The translations under genes and the position numbers were made by a program. Of a DNA stretch of 40,438 nt, positions 32,673 through 40,438 are shown piece by piece. Below the pieces are notes generated by a model, which was given only the letters and a program-made list of their open reading frames with translations, made no database searches and was not told the DNA's origin. Within the stretch, counting starts at the first letter, position 1. Every line of letters begins with the position of its first letter. Source of the stretch: Acetobacteraceae bacterium (GTDB lineage Bacteria > Pseudomonadota > Alphaproteobacteria > Acetobacterales > Acetobacteraceae); the NCBI GenBank assembly GCA_019750465.1, contig JAIEOP010000313.1, positions 1-40,438 of the forward strand, in the 5' to 3' direction.

Positions 32673-33669
32673 GCGCCCGCGCCCCCGCCACGTGGCGTTC
32701 CGATGCGGCGTCGTAGAGCCAGCAGGCGGCGCGGGTGGCGCCGGTCTCCAGCAGCTCGGGCCGCTCCGTGCGGCAGCGGCCGAAGGCATAGGGGCAGCGC
32801 GGGTTGAACGGGCAGCCCGGCGGGATGGCCGATAGCCGCGGCATGGCGCCCTCGATCTGCGCCAGCCGCTCCACCCTGCGGTCGAGCGGCGGGATCGAGG
32901 CCATCAGGCCGACGCTGTAGGGGTGCTTCGGGTGGCGCACCACCTCCCGCACCGGCCCGATCTCTGCGATGCGCCCGGCATACATGACGGCCACGCGGTC
33001 GGCGGCCTCGGCGATGACGCCCATGTCGTGGGTCACCAGCATCATCGCCGTGCCCTTCTCCCGCGCCAGGCGCTTCAGCAGGGTGATGACCTGGGCCTGA
33101 ATGGAGACGTCAAGCGCGGTGGTGGGCTCGTCGGCGACGATCAGCTTCGGCTCGGCGCAGAGGGCGAGCGCGATCACCACGCGCTGGCGCATGCCGCCGG
33201 AGAATTCATGCGGGTAGCTGTCCACGCGCTGCGCCGCGGCGGGGATGCCGACCAGTTCCAGCCACTCGATGGCGCGGCGGCGCGCCTCGGCGGCGTTGAC
33301 ACCGAGATGCGTCTGCATGGTCTCGATGAGCTGGTCGCCGATGCGGTAGAGCGGGTTCAGGGTGGTCAGCGGATCCTGGAAGATGGCGCCGATCTCGCGG
33401 CCCCGGATCTTCCGCATCTCCTCGTAGGGCAGGGTGTCGATGCGCCGTCCGGCCAGGCGTACCTGCCCCGCGGCGATGCGACCCGGCGGCTCCAGCAGGC
33501 CGATGATGGCAGCGCCGGTCATCGACTTGCCGGCGCCGGATTCGCCGACGACGCCCAGCACCTCGCCGGGGTCGATCGCGAAGGAGATGCCGTCGAGCGC
33601 GGTCAGCAGGCCGCGGCGGGTCGGGAATTCGACTCTCAGGTCCTCGACTTCGAGCAGGGCAGGCATCAT
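32665..33669 (-). CDS. peptide ABC transporter ATPase (DppD/OppD type)
   Basis: This 334-residue ATPase has Walker [10 protein letters not shown] (the last position is Met where Thr/Ser is usual, preceded by the conserved Lys and Ser), a Q-loop [16 protein letters not shown], signature FSGGMRQR, Walker [13 protein letters not shown], an H-loop VTHDMG and the Cys cluster [17 protein letters not shown]. The ATG at 33669 overlaps the DppC stop as ATGA, favouring it over the adjacent ATG at 33666. It is part of the dppABCDF-type operon. Confidence 0.92.
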   Translation of the reverse strand: MMPALLEVEDLRVEFPTRRGLLTALDGISFAIDPGEVLGVVGESGAGKSMTGAAIIGLLEPPGRIAAGQVRLAGRRIDTLPYEEMRKIRGREIGAIFQDPLTTLNPLYRIGDQLIETMQTHLGVNAAEARRRAIEWLELVGIPAAAQRVDSYPHEFSGGMRQRVVIALALCAEPKLIVADEPTTALDVSIQAQVITLLKRLAREKGTAMMLVTHDMGVIAEAADRVAVMYAGRIAEIGPVREVVRHPKHPYSVGLMASIPPLDRRVERLAQIEGAMPRLSAIPPGCPFNPRCPYAFGRCRTERPELLETGATRAACWLYDAASERHVAGARAHG

Positions 33670-34586
33670 CGGAGCTTCGGGTTGAGGGCGTCGCGCAGCC
33701 AGTCGCCCAGCAGGTTCACGGAGAGCACCATGGCAATCAGCGCCACGCCCGGGAAGATCGTGATCCACCACTCGCCGCTGAACAGGAAGTCGTTGCCGAT
33801 GCGGATGAGGGTGCCGAGCGAGGGCTGGGTCGGCGGCACGCCGACGCCGAGGAAGGACAGCGTCGCCTCCGTCAGGATCGCCCCGCCGAGGCCGAGCGTG
33901 GCGATCACCAGCACCGGCCCCAGCACGTTCGGCAGCACGTGGCTGGCCATGATGCGCAGCGGCGAGACGCCGATGACGCGGGCGGCGAGCACGTATTCCT
34001 TGTTGCGCTCCACCAGCGTCGAGCCGCGCACGGTGCGCGCGAAGGCCGGCCAGGCCGAGATGCCGATGGCGAAGATCACGACGAACAGCGCCACGCGGTC
34101 ATGCACCTCCCGCGGCAGCGCGGCGCGAACGATGCCGTCGATCAGCAGGGCGATCAGGATGGAGGGGAAGGTGAGCTGGATGTCGGCGATGCGCATCAGC
34201 ACGCTGTCCACCGTGCCGCCGACATAGCCGGCGACCAGCCCGATCGCGATGCCGAGGATGGTGGCGAAGAGCACGGCGCAGATGCCGACCAGCAGCGAGA
34301 CGCGCGCGCCGTACATGATGGCCGAGAGCACGTCGCGCCCCTGGTCGTCGGTGCCGAGCGGGTAGGTGGCGTCGCCGTCCCCTGTCCAGGCCGGTGGCTT
34401 GAAGGCATCGATCAGGTTGAGGCTGGCGAGATCGAACGGGTTGTGCGGCGCGATCCAGGGCGCGAGCACGGCGCCGAGGATGCAGGCCAGCGCCACGATC
34501 GCGGAGACGACCGTGACCGGAGAGCGCTTGAAGGACCACCAGAGGTCGCTGTCGAATGCCCGCGCCAGGGCCGATTGCGCCGCCAC
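33666..34586 (-). CDS. peptide ABC transporter permease (DppC type)
   Basis: This 306-residue inner-membrane permease has the N-terminal OppC/DppC signature (FKRSPVTVVSAIVAL, YPLGTDDQGRDVLSAIMYG) and the EAA-type loop YVLAARVIGVSPLRIMASHVLPN. About six hydrophobic segments are present. It is separated from the DppB stop by 1 nt and overlaps dppD by 4 nt. It forms the translocation channel with DppB. Confidence 0.93.
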   Translation of the reverse strand: MAAQSALARAFDSDLWWSFKRSPVTVVSAIVALACILGAVLAPWIAPHNPFDLASLNLIDAFKPPAWTGDGDATYPLGTDDQGRDVLSAIMYGARVSLLVGICAVLFATILGIAIGLVAGYVGGTVDSVLMRIADIQLTFPSILIALLIDGIVRAALPREVHDRVALFVVIFAIGISAWPAFARTVRGSTLVERNKEYVLAARVIGVSPLRIMASHVLPNVLGPVLVIATLGLGGAILTEATLSFLGVGVPPTQPSLGTLIRIGNDFLFSGEWWITIFPGVALIAMVLSVNLLGDWLRDALNPKLR

Positions 34587-34587
34587 C

Positions 34588-35577
34588 TCAGTGCCCTCCC
34601 CGCGCCGCGCCGAAGCCGGAGCGGATGCGCGGATCGACCGCGTAGTACAGCAGGTCGACGATCAGGTTGATGGTGACGAAGACCAGCGCGATCAGCAGCA
34701 GGTAGGCCGCCATGACGGGGATGTCGGCCGCGCCGACGGACTGGATGAACAGCAGCCCCATGCCGGGCCACTGGAACACCGTCTCGGTCACGATGGCAAA
34801 GGCGATGATGCCCCCCAGTTGCAGCCCGGCGATGGTGATGACCGGCACCAGGGTGTTCTTCAGCGCATGGCCGAAATGCACGGCCCGGTTGGGCAGGCCC
34901 CGGGCGCGGGCGAACTTGATGTAGTCGGTGCGCAGCACCTCCAGCATCTCGGCCCGCACCAGGCGCATGATGAGCGTGAGCTGAAAGAGGCCGAGCGTGA
35001 TCGAGGGCAGGATCAGCGCCTTGATGCCCGACCAGGTGAGCAGGCCCGTGCTCCACCACCCGAGATCGACCACGTCGCCGCGCCCGAAGGAGGGCAGCCA
35101 GCCCAGCCAGACCGAGAAGACCAGGATCAGCAGGATGCCGATGAGGAAGGTCGGCAGGGAGACGCCGATCAGGCTGAAGGTGAGGAAGAAACGGCTGAGC
35201 CAGGCGTTGCGGTAGAGCCCCGTATAGACGCCCATCGGCACCCCGACGAGCAGCGCCAGGGCCGCGGCGCAGAAGGCCAGCTCCAGCGTCGCCGGCGCGC
35301 GCTCCGCAATCAGCTGCGCGACGGGGCGGGACAGGCGGTAGGAGAGGCCGAACTCGCCCTGCAGCGCATTGCCGACGAAGCGCGCGAACTGCACGAAGAA
35401 GGGCTGGTCGAGGCCCAGCTCCGCCACCAGCGCGGCACGCTGCGCCTCGGTGTAGTCCTGGCCCAGCATGATCGAGACCGGGTCGCCCACATAGGCGAAC
35501 ATGGCGAAGGAGATCAGCGCGACGACCAGCATCACCGGCAGCGCCTGGAGGATGCGGGAGATGATGAAGGCGAACAT
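34588..35577 (-). CDS. peptide ABC transporter permease (DppB type)
   Basis: This 329-residue inner-membrane permease starts MFAFIISRILQALPVMLVV, the standard DppB/OppB start. It contains LGLDQPFFVQFARFVGNALQGEFGLSY-type sequence, the EAA-like loop YIKFARARGLPNRAVHFGHALKN and FQWPGMGLLFIQSV. A weak AGGAAAG precedes the ATG. It is separated from the binding-protein gene by a 125-nt gap that holds a very long GC-rich hairpin. Confidence 0.93.
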   Translation of the reverse strand: MFAFIISRILQALPVMLVVALISFAMFAYVGDPVSIMLGQDYTEAQRAALVAELGLDQPFFVQFARFVGNALQGEFGLSYRLSRPVAQLIAERAPATLELAFCAAALALLVGVPMGVYTGLYRNAWLSRFFLTFSLIGVSLPTFLIGILLILVFSVWLGWLPSFGRGDVVDLGWWSTGLLTWSGIKALILPSITLGLFQLTLIMRLVRAEMLEVLRTDYIKFARARGLPNRAVHFGHALKNTLVPVITIAGLQLGGIIAFAIVTETVFQWPGMGLLFIQSVGAADIPVMAAYLLLIALVFVTINLIVDLLYYAVDPRIRSGFGAARGGH

Positions 35578-35602
35578 GGGGCTTTCCTAGGCGGCGGGGC
35601 TG

Positions 35603-35683
35603 CCCCCACCCAACCCTCCCCCGCCAGCGGGGGAGGGCTCTCCTGCTCCCTCTCCCGCTGGCGGGGGAGGGTTGGGGTGGGGG
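35603..35683. repeat. Long GC-rich hairpin between the dppA- and dppB-type genes
   Basis: Arms of about 29 nt at 35603-35631 and 35654-35683 are complementary with a single extra base, enclosing a loop of about 22 nt. The arms include CCCAACCCTCCCCCGCCAGC and its complement. A further internal CCCTCCCCCG...CGGGGGAGGG hairpin can form within the left part. This is the strongest stem-loop in the window and shares motifs with the elements at 5390 and 26806. It may attenuate transcription or stabilise the upstream binding-protein mRNA. Confidence 0.75.
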
Positions 35684-35702
35684 TCGCCCTGCATCACGCG
35701 CC

Positions 35703-37313
35703 TCAATTCACCACCGCCCAGCGGAAATACGGCTGGTTGTTGGCCATGTGCGGGATCTGGATGCTGGCGCGCACCGCCCAGGGAATCATCTGGTGGTGCA
35801 GCGGGATGTGCGGCACGTCCTCCCGATACAGGCGCAGCGCCTCGCGGATCGCGGCCCCGCGCGCCTCCCCCGTCTCCGTCTTCATGCGCCCGATCAGCGC
35901 GTCCATGCGCGGGTTGGAGTAGCGGCCGTGATTCCAGATGCCGTCGCCAACCTGGCCCCCCTGGGCGCCACCCCGCGTCGCCAGCAGCGACTGGAAGGAG
36001 TACAGCGCATCGAGCGTCGGCACGCCCCAGCCCAGCATGAACACGCTGGTGTCGTCGCGCTGGATCTGCGCGAAGAAGGGCGCGATCGGCTGCGCCTTCA
36101 GCGTCGTGCGCACGCCGACGCGGCTCCACATGGCGGCGATGGACTGGCAGATCTGCTCGTCGTTGATGTAGCGGTTGTTCGGGCAGTCGAGCGTCACCGC
36201 GAAGCCCTGTGGATAGCCGGCCTCGGCCAGCAGCGCGCGGGCGCGGGCGGGATCATGCGGCAGGCGGACATCCTCCTCCCGCACGTAGCCGTTCACCTGC
36301 TCGGGGAACAGCGTGCCTGTCGGCACCGACTGGCCGCGCATGGTCACCCGCTGGATCGCCCCGATGTCGATGGCATGGTACAGCGCCTGGCGCACCCGCA
36401 GGTCCTTGAACGGATTCCTGCCCTTCACGTCGGAATACAGCAGCTCATCCCGATGCGTGTCGAAGACCAGGAACAGCGTGCGGATCTCCGGCCCCTCCAG
36501 CACCCGGATGCCGTTCGCCGCGCGCAGCCGGCCCAGGTCCTGCAGCGGCGGGTCGAGAACGAAGTCCACCTCGCCCGAGAGCAGCGCCGCGATGCGCGTG
36601 GCGTCCGAGGCGATGGGGCGGAACACCAGCTCCGTGACGTTGCCGGCCGGGGCGCCGCCGGGATTGTCCCGCCAGCCCCACCAGGCCTCGTTGCGTTGAA
36701 GCACGGTGCGCACGTCGGGCTCGCGCGCGGCGATGCGGAAGGCGCCGGTGCCGTTGGTGTTGCGCACCGTGTGCATCTCCTCCCGCGCGCGGGTGTTCTG
36801 CGGCCGCGTCGCGTTGTGCCGCTCCGCCCACGACTTCGACATCATGAAGACGCTGGCAAGCTTGTAGTCGAGGATCGGGTCGGGGACCTTGGTGACGATG
36901 TCCACCGTGCGCGCATCCACCGCCTCGGCGCGGTCGATGGTATCGACGAAGATGCCGAAATTGGAGGTCGGCTGCAGCGCGCGGCCGATGGAGAAGACCA
37001 CGTCCTCCGGCCCGAAGGCCTCGCCTTCGTGAAAGCGCACGCCCTCACGCAGGGTGAAGCGCCAGCGCGTGGGTTCCACCTGCCGCCATTCCGTCGCCAG
37101 GCCCGGCGCCGGGCGCAGATCCGGGCGGCGCGCCACCAGCGCGTCGTAGACCTGCTGCAGCACCATCGCCACCGTGCCGACATTCTGGCTGTGCGGATCG
37201 AGCGTGTTGGGATCGCCGCTGGCGGCCCAGCGCACCGTGCGGGCCTCGGCGGCGCACGCCAGGCCGACCGCCAATGCCACCGCAAGCAGGGCCGCCCTGA
37301 TCCTTGACCTCAT
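35703..37313 (-). CDS. peptide ABC transporter substrate-binding protein (DppA/OppA type)
   Basis: This 536-residue periplasmic binding protein (SBP family 5) has a cleavable leader (MRSRIRAALLAVALAVGLACAAEA), then VRWAASGDPNTLDPHSQNVG, LVARRPDLRPAPGLATEWRQ and FTLREGVRFHEGEAFGPEDVVFS, the family core. KDLRVRQALYHAIDIGAI follows in the C-terminal half. The ATG at 37313 follows GAGGG and matches family length. First gene of the dppABCDF-type operon, with a candidate promoter just upstream. Peptides are the most common ligand of this family, but sugars or opines are possible. Confidence 0.93.
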   Translation of the reverse strand: MRSRIRAALLAVALAVGLACAAEARTVRWAASGDPNTLDPHSQNVGTVAMVLQQVYDALVARRPDLRPAPGLATEWRQVEPTRWRFTLREGVRFHEGEAFGPEDVVFSIGRALQPTSNFGIFVDTIDRAEAVDARTVDIVTKVPDPILDYKLASVFMMSKSWAERHNATRPQNTRAREEMHTVRNTNGTGAFRIAAREPDVRTVLQRNEAWWGWRDNPGGAPAGNVTELVFRPIASDATRIAALLSGEVDFVLDPPLQDLGRLRAANGIRVLEGPEIRTLFLVFDTHRDELLYSDVKGRNPFKDLRVRQALYHAIDIGAIQRVTMRGQSVPTGTLFPEQVNGYVREEDVRLPHDPARARALLAEAGYPQGFAVTLDCPNNRYINDEQICQSIAAMWSRVGVRTTLKAQPIAPFFAQIQRDDTSVFMLGWGVPTLDALYSFQSLLATRGGAQGGQVGDGIWNHGRYSNPRMDALIGRMKTETGEARGAAIREALRLYREDVPHIPLHHQMIPWAVRASIQIPHMANNQPYFRWAVVN

Positions 37314-37359
37314 GCTGCCCTCGTCTCCCGGCCGGCCGGCATCCAGCCTTGCCGCCCCC

Positions 37360-37386
37360 CTATAGGCGCCGCCGCCCGGCGCGCAA
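37360..37386 (-). promoter_or_regulatory. Candidate promoter for the dpp-type operon
   Basis: On the minus strand, TTGCGC (37386-37381) and TATAGG (37364-37359), or CTATAG one base earlier, are spaced 15-16 bp apart in the 79-nt gap upstream of the binding-protein gene. The start of transcription would fall roughly 40 nt before the ATG. Sequence-only prediction. Confidence 0.45.
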
Positions 37387-37392
37387 TGGCTT

Positions 37393-38475
37393 TCAGGGGT
37401 GCCCCGGCGGCGCGGCCGGGCCGGCGACATCGGCCCAGTCCTTCAGCAGGGTGTAGCCCACCGCCAGCACCACCGGCCCCAGGAACAGGCCAAGGAAGCC
37501 GAAGGCGAAGACGCCGCCCAGCGCGCCGAGCAGCGTCAGCAGCAGGGGCAGGTCGGCGCCGCGGGCGATCAGCCAGGGCCGGATGACGTTATCGACCGAG
37601 GAGATGCCGAAGGCCCCGTAGAGGCCCAGGAAGATGCCCCACCCCACCTGGCCCTCGGCGAACAGCCAGATGGTGGCCGGAATCCAGACCAGCGGCGCCC
37701 CAACGGGCAATATCGAAATCACGCCGGCGATGACGCCCAGCAGCACCGGCCGCGGCACGCCGGCGACCCAGAGGCCGAAGGTGGTCATCACCCCCTGCAC
37801 CACCGCCGTCCCCAGCAGGCCGAACACGACGCCGCGCGTCACGTCGCCGGTGAGCTGGATCAGGTGGCGGGTGCGCTCCCCGGCCAGGCGGGTGAGCGCC
37901 CCCTCGGCGCGGGCGGCGATGGCGGGGCCGTCGCGGTAGAAGAAGAAGGCGAAGACGATCGCCAGCATCACCTCGGCCAGCCCCGAAAGCACCGCCAGCA
38001 GCACCGAGAGCGCAGCCTGGGCGATGGTGCCGGCATAGGGCCGCACCAGCGCGACCAGGCTGGGCAGGTCGGGCGCGATGCCCGACCACCAGCCATGCAA
38101 CGACACTCCGATGAAGGGCACGCGCAGCAGCCAGCCGCCCATGTCCGGCAGGTCGAGGCTGAGCAGCCCCTCCACGGCGGAGCGCAGCCCCTCGATGTCC
38201 TCGCGCCGGGTCGGCGTGGCATAGGCCAGCGGCAGGCCGATCAGCAGGAAGGCGAGCGCCACCATCACCCCGGCCGCCCAGCCCGGCGAAAGGCGCAGGC
38301 GTTCGCGCAGCAGCCGGAAGATCGGCCAGGTGGAGAACACCAGCAGCGCCGCCCAGAGCAGGGCGGAGAGGAAGGGCCGCAGCACCAGGAAGCAGGCGAT
38401 GGCCAGCGCCGCGATGGCGATCAGGCCGATCGCCCGGACGGTGGACGTGACCGTCGATTCCTGCTGGCCCTGCAT
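37393..38475 (-). CDS. AI-2E family transporter (TqsA/PerM-like membrane protein)
   Basis: This 360-residue integral membrane protein has seven to eight hydrophobic segments. Typical blocks are RPFLSALLWAALLVFSTWPIF near the N-terminus, FAFFFYRDG in the middle, VISILPVGAPLVWIP and DNVIRPWLIARGADLPLLLTLLGALGG near the C-terminus. The start at 38475 follows GAGAGGAGG by 6 nt. Members export or exchange small solutes; only a few are linked to autoinducer-2, so the substrate is open. It lies 79 nt downstream of dppA's start on the same strand but is a separate upstream unit. Copy 3 of the 100-bp repeat lies in its upstream region. Confidence 0.9.
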   Translation of the reverse strand: MQGQQESTVTSTVRAIGLIAIAALAIACFLVLRPFLSALLWAALLVFSTWPIFRLLRERLRLSPGWAAGVMVALAFLLIGLPLAYATPTRREDIEGLRSAVEGLLSLDLPDMGGWLLRVPFIGVSLHGWWSGIAPDLPSLVALVRPYAGTIAQAALSVLLAVLSGLAEVMLAIVFAFFFYRDGPAIAARAEGALTRLAGERTRHLIQLTGDVTRGVVFGLLGTAVVQGVMTTFGLWVAGVPRPVLLGVIAGVISILPVGAPLVWIPATIWLFAEGQVGWGIFLGLYGAFGISSVDNVIRPWLIARGADLPLLLTLLGALGGVFAFGFLGLFLGPVVLAVGYTLLKDWADVAGPAAPPGHP

Positions 38476-38593
38476 GCGCGCCTCCTCTCCCGCGGGCGAA
38501 TCCGGGTCGGTCGCGCGCCCCCCATAGGGGAAGCCCGGTGGCGCGGACAGGGCGCCGGGGCGGCCCTCTCGCCAGCACCGCGCGGGATGGCTG

Positions 38594-38693
38594 GAGCGGG
38601 ATGCGTTGAGGCAGAATCGCCGCAAACGCTGAATCCCGCGACCCGGCAAAGGCCAGAGCGTGTTGCGTGAGCGCATGCGAACGCAATACGCTC
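38594..38693 (+). repeat. 100-bp dispersed MITE-like element, copy 3
   Basis: Identical to copy 2 over 100 positions. It lies between the divergent AI-2E transporter and isomerase genes, ending about 35 nt before the isomerase ATG. Within its right hairpin TTGCGT and TACGCT are 18 bp apart, so an outward-reading promoter toward the isomerase is conceivable but weak. Confidence 0.92.
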
Positions 38694-38728
38694 TAGCGTG
38701 CCGGACAGGCCAAGGGAGGGACGCGCCG

Positions 38729-39508
38729 ATGCCGCGCTTCGCCGCAAATCTTTCCATGATGTTCAACGAGGTGCCCTTCCTCGATCGCTTCGCGCGGGCG
38801 CGGGCGGCGGGGTTCGAGGCGGTGGAGTTCCTGTTCCCGTACGAGTTCCCGGCGGCCGAGATCGCGCAGCGGCTGGCGGACAGCGGGCTGGCGCAGGTGC
38901 TGTTCAACGGCCCGCCCGGCGATTGGGAGCGGGGCGAGCGCGGCATCGCCGCCCTGCCCGGCCGCGGCGCCGAGTTCCGCGAAGGCATCAAGCGCGCGCT
39001 GGACTACTGCGCCGCGCTGTCCTGCCCGCGGCTGCACGTGATGGCGGGGCTCGCGCCGGCCGGCGTACCGCGCGACACGCTGCTGGCGACCTACGCCGTG
39101 AACCTGGCCTGGGCCGCGGAGGAGTGCGGCAAGGCCGGCGTCAAGCCGATCATCGAGCCGATCAACCACCGCGACATCCCCGGCTTCTTCCTCAACACCA
39201 CGGATGAAGGCGCCGCGATCATCGAGGCGATCGGGCCGGAGCGGCTCGGCCTGCAATTCGACCTCTACCACTGCCAGATCACCGAGGGCGACGTGGTGAA
39301 GCGCGTGGAGCGGCACCTGCCGCTGATCGCCCACATGCAGGTCGCGGACACGCCGGGCCGGCACGAGCCGGGGACCGGCGAGGTGAACTGGCCCTTCGTC
39401 TTCGAGCGCATCGACGCGCTGGGATTCCGCGGCTGGATCGGCTGCGAGTACCGGCCACGGGGCGTCACCGAGGATGGATTGGGGTGGTTCGCGCCCTATC
39501 GGGGCTGA
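38729..39508 (+). CDS. hydroxypyruvate isomerase-family protein (OtnI/Hyi)
   Basis: This 259-residue xylose-isomerase-like TIM barrel has catalytic Glu pair E143 (KPIIEPINHRDIPGFFL) and E240 (GWIGCEYRPRG), with D178, H181 (FDLYHCQ) and H212 (GRHEPGTGEVNWP) as metal or substrate ligands, all as in E. coli Hyi/OtnI. It interconverts hydroxypyruvate and tartronate semialdehyde, or 2-oxo- and 3-oxo-tetronate. The AAGGGAGGG site precedes the ATG. A DenD-like dehydrogenase elsewhere in the window supports the tetronate role, but no OtnK or OtnC gene is adjacent. It converges with the enolase-superfamily gene, 15 nt apart. Confidence 0.88.
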   Translation: MPRFAANLSMMFNEVPFLDRFARARAAGFEAVEFLFPYEFPAAEIAQRLADSGLAQVLFNGPPGDWERGERGIAALPGRGAEFREGIKRALDYCAALSCPRLHVMAGLAPAGVPRDTLLATYAVNLAWAAEECGKAGVKPIIEPINHRDIPGFFLNTTDEGAAIIEAIGPERLGLQFDLYHCQITEGDVVKRVERHLPLIAHMQVADTPGRHEPGTGEVNWPFVFERIDALGFRGWIGCEYRPRGVTEDGLGWFAPYRG

Positions 39509-39523
39509 GGCGCCGGCCCCCCC

Positions 39524-40438
39524 TCACCCGCGCGGCGGATGCCGCGCCACCCCCGCCTCATCGACGTCGCAGCCCCACCCCGCCCCCTCCGGCACCACGA
39601 AGGCGCCATCCTCGATGCGTGGCGCCACCGTCACCAGCTCGTCCCGCCAGGGCGCGCTGTCGATGTCGATCTCCATCACCGCGAAGTTCGGGATGGTGGC
39701 GCAGAAATGCGCACCGATGACCGACGACAGGTGGCCGTAGTAGTTGTGCGGCGCGCAGTTCACCTCGTAGGCATCGGCCAGCGCGGCGATCTTCAGGGAC
39801 TCGAAGAAGCCGTTCCAGATCACGTCCACGATCGCCACGTCCACGGCCTGGGCGTCCAGGAAGGGCCGGAAACCGCGCCGGTGCACCACCGATTCCAGGC
39901 TGGCGATCGGGCAGGACGCCCGGCTGCGCACCAGCGCCAGCCCCGCCGGATCCCAGGTGTCCAGCTCCAGCCAGGCCAGGTCGTAGGGCGCGACCGCGTC
40001 CGCGATCTTCAGGTAGCCCGCGGTCTTGAAGTTGTAGTTGGTGTCGAGGTGCAGCCCCATCTCCGGCCCCGCCCCGTCGCGGAACGCCCGAAGCGTGCGG
40101 CGCACCGCCTCCAGGATCGCGGGCGTGGCGTTCAGCTCCGGGTGCCCGGCGCTGCGGCCGAAGCCCGGCATCAGCACCGCCGGCTCCTCGACATCGAGCT
40201 CGAGGATGTTGGTCTTCAGCGCCTTGAAGCCGAGCCGCCGTACCTCCTCGCCGAGCCGCGCCACGTCGTCGTAGCTGCGCAGCTGCTTCACGCCCAAGGT
40301 GGCGTGGTTGCGCACCCGGTAGGTGCCGCAGTGCGAGAAATACACCGGCAGCCTGTCCCGCACCTTGCCGCCGAGCAGGTTCCACACCGGCACGCCCAGC
40401 GCCTTGCCCTTGATGTCGAGCAGCGCGTTCTCGATGGC
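39524..40438 (-). CDS. mandelate racemase/muconate lactonizing enzyme-family protein (5' end cut by window edge)
   Basis: 305 codons of an enolase-superfamily enzyme are visible. The frame is open to the window edge (IENALLDIKGKALG before VPVWNLLGGKVRD), so the real start lies outside. The barrel motifs are FKALKTNIL (catalytic Lys region), LHLDTNYN (metal Asp), WLELDTWD (metal Glu), IASLESVV (metal Glu) and a late His in NCAPHNYYGH. The family dehydrates or epimerises sugar acids; a sugar-acid dehydratase is likely but the substrate cannot be set. A metabolic link to the neighbouring sugar-acid isomerase is plausible. Confidence 0.9.
   Translation of the reverse strand, partial: AIENALLDIKGKALGVPVWNLLGGKVRDRLPVYFSHCGTYRVRNHATLGVKQLRSYDDVARLGEEVRRLGFKALKTNILELDVEEPAVLMPGFGRSAGHPELNATPAILEAVRRTLRAFRDGAGPEMGLHLDTNYNFKTAGYLKIADAVAPYDLAWLELDTWDPAGLALVRSRASCPIASLESVVHRRGFRPFLDAQAVDVAIVDVIWNGFFESLKIAALADAYEVNCAPHNYYGHLSSVIGAHFCATIPNFAVMEIDIDSAPWRDELVTVAPRIEDGAFVVPEGAGWGCDVDEAGVARHPPRG

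Noticed and set aside
38660-38728. N-terminal extension of the OtnI-like protein reading out of the repeat
   Set aside because: The extension is translated repeat sequence; the ATG at 38729 has a good ribosome site and matches the family start.

Overview
This is a very GC-rich stretch of a bacterial chromosome in which third codon positions are almost all G or C. Four receptor genes of the tripartite tricarboxylate transporter (Bug/TctC) family, a TRAP transporter, a ugp operon, malate synthase G and a solitary rutA point to an alphaproteobacterium, most likely Acetobacteraceae (Roseomonas-like). This is inferred from gene content only, because no rRNA or tRNA gene is visible. The region is a metabolic and transport neighbourhood. 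I see no phage, plasmid, transposase or CRISPR genes.

Layout: 1-1302 is a partial TTC38-like TPR protein. 1422-6847 holds a Bug receptor and a ugpBAEC glycerol-3-phosphate ABC operon (all minus strand) with a three-half-site Pho box upstream. 6963-10590 has dpaL, the divergent denD, an alpha/beta hydrolase and a hotdog thioesterase. 11052-17394 has a GntR regulator, a gamma-glutamyltransferase-family enzyme, a TRAP receptor and, convergent to it, the TRAP large and small permeases. 17690-20825 has a Bug receptor, a PuuE/NodB-type deacetylase and the divergent rutA. 21176-26784 is a co-directional run: Bug receptor, M20 peptidase, class V PLP enzyme, malate synthase G. 26907-28821 has a class-A-like serine hydrolase, a truncated Bug receptor and a 75-residue winged-helix-like protein. 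28935-31525 has a sorbosone-type dehydrogenase coupled to a di-haem cytochrome c, then HupE. 31530-37313 is a complete dppABCDF-type peptide ABC operon. 37393-40438 has an AI-2E family membrane protein, an OtnI/Hyi isomerase and a partial enolase-superfamily enzyme.

How it works together: the dominant theme is scavenging of small organic and phosphorylated nutrients (glycerol-3-phosphate, peptides, organic acids) and their entry into central metabolism (glyoxylate to malate, diaminopropionate to pyruvate, erythronate oxidation, pyrimidine-ring oxidation). The Pho box links the ugp operon to phosphate limitation.

The most unusual structure is non-coding. A 100-bp element with imperfect terminal inverted repeats occurs three times; two copies are identical and the third differs at 5 positions, and one copy supplies a gene's stop codon. 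A second, GC-rich hairpin family lies between the binding-protein gene and the first permease gene in both ABC operons. There is also a four-copy 28-bp tandem repeat that begins inside the gntR 3' end, and a 39-bp inverted copy of the thioesterase gene's 5' end placed upstream of it.
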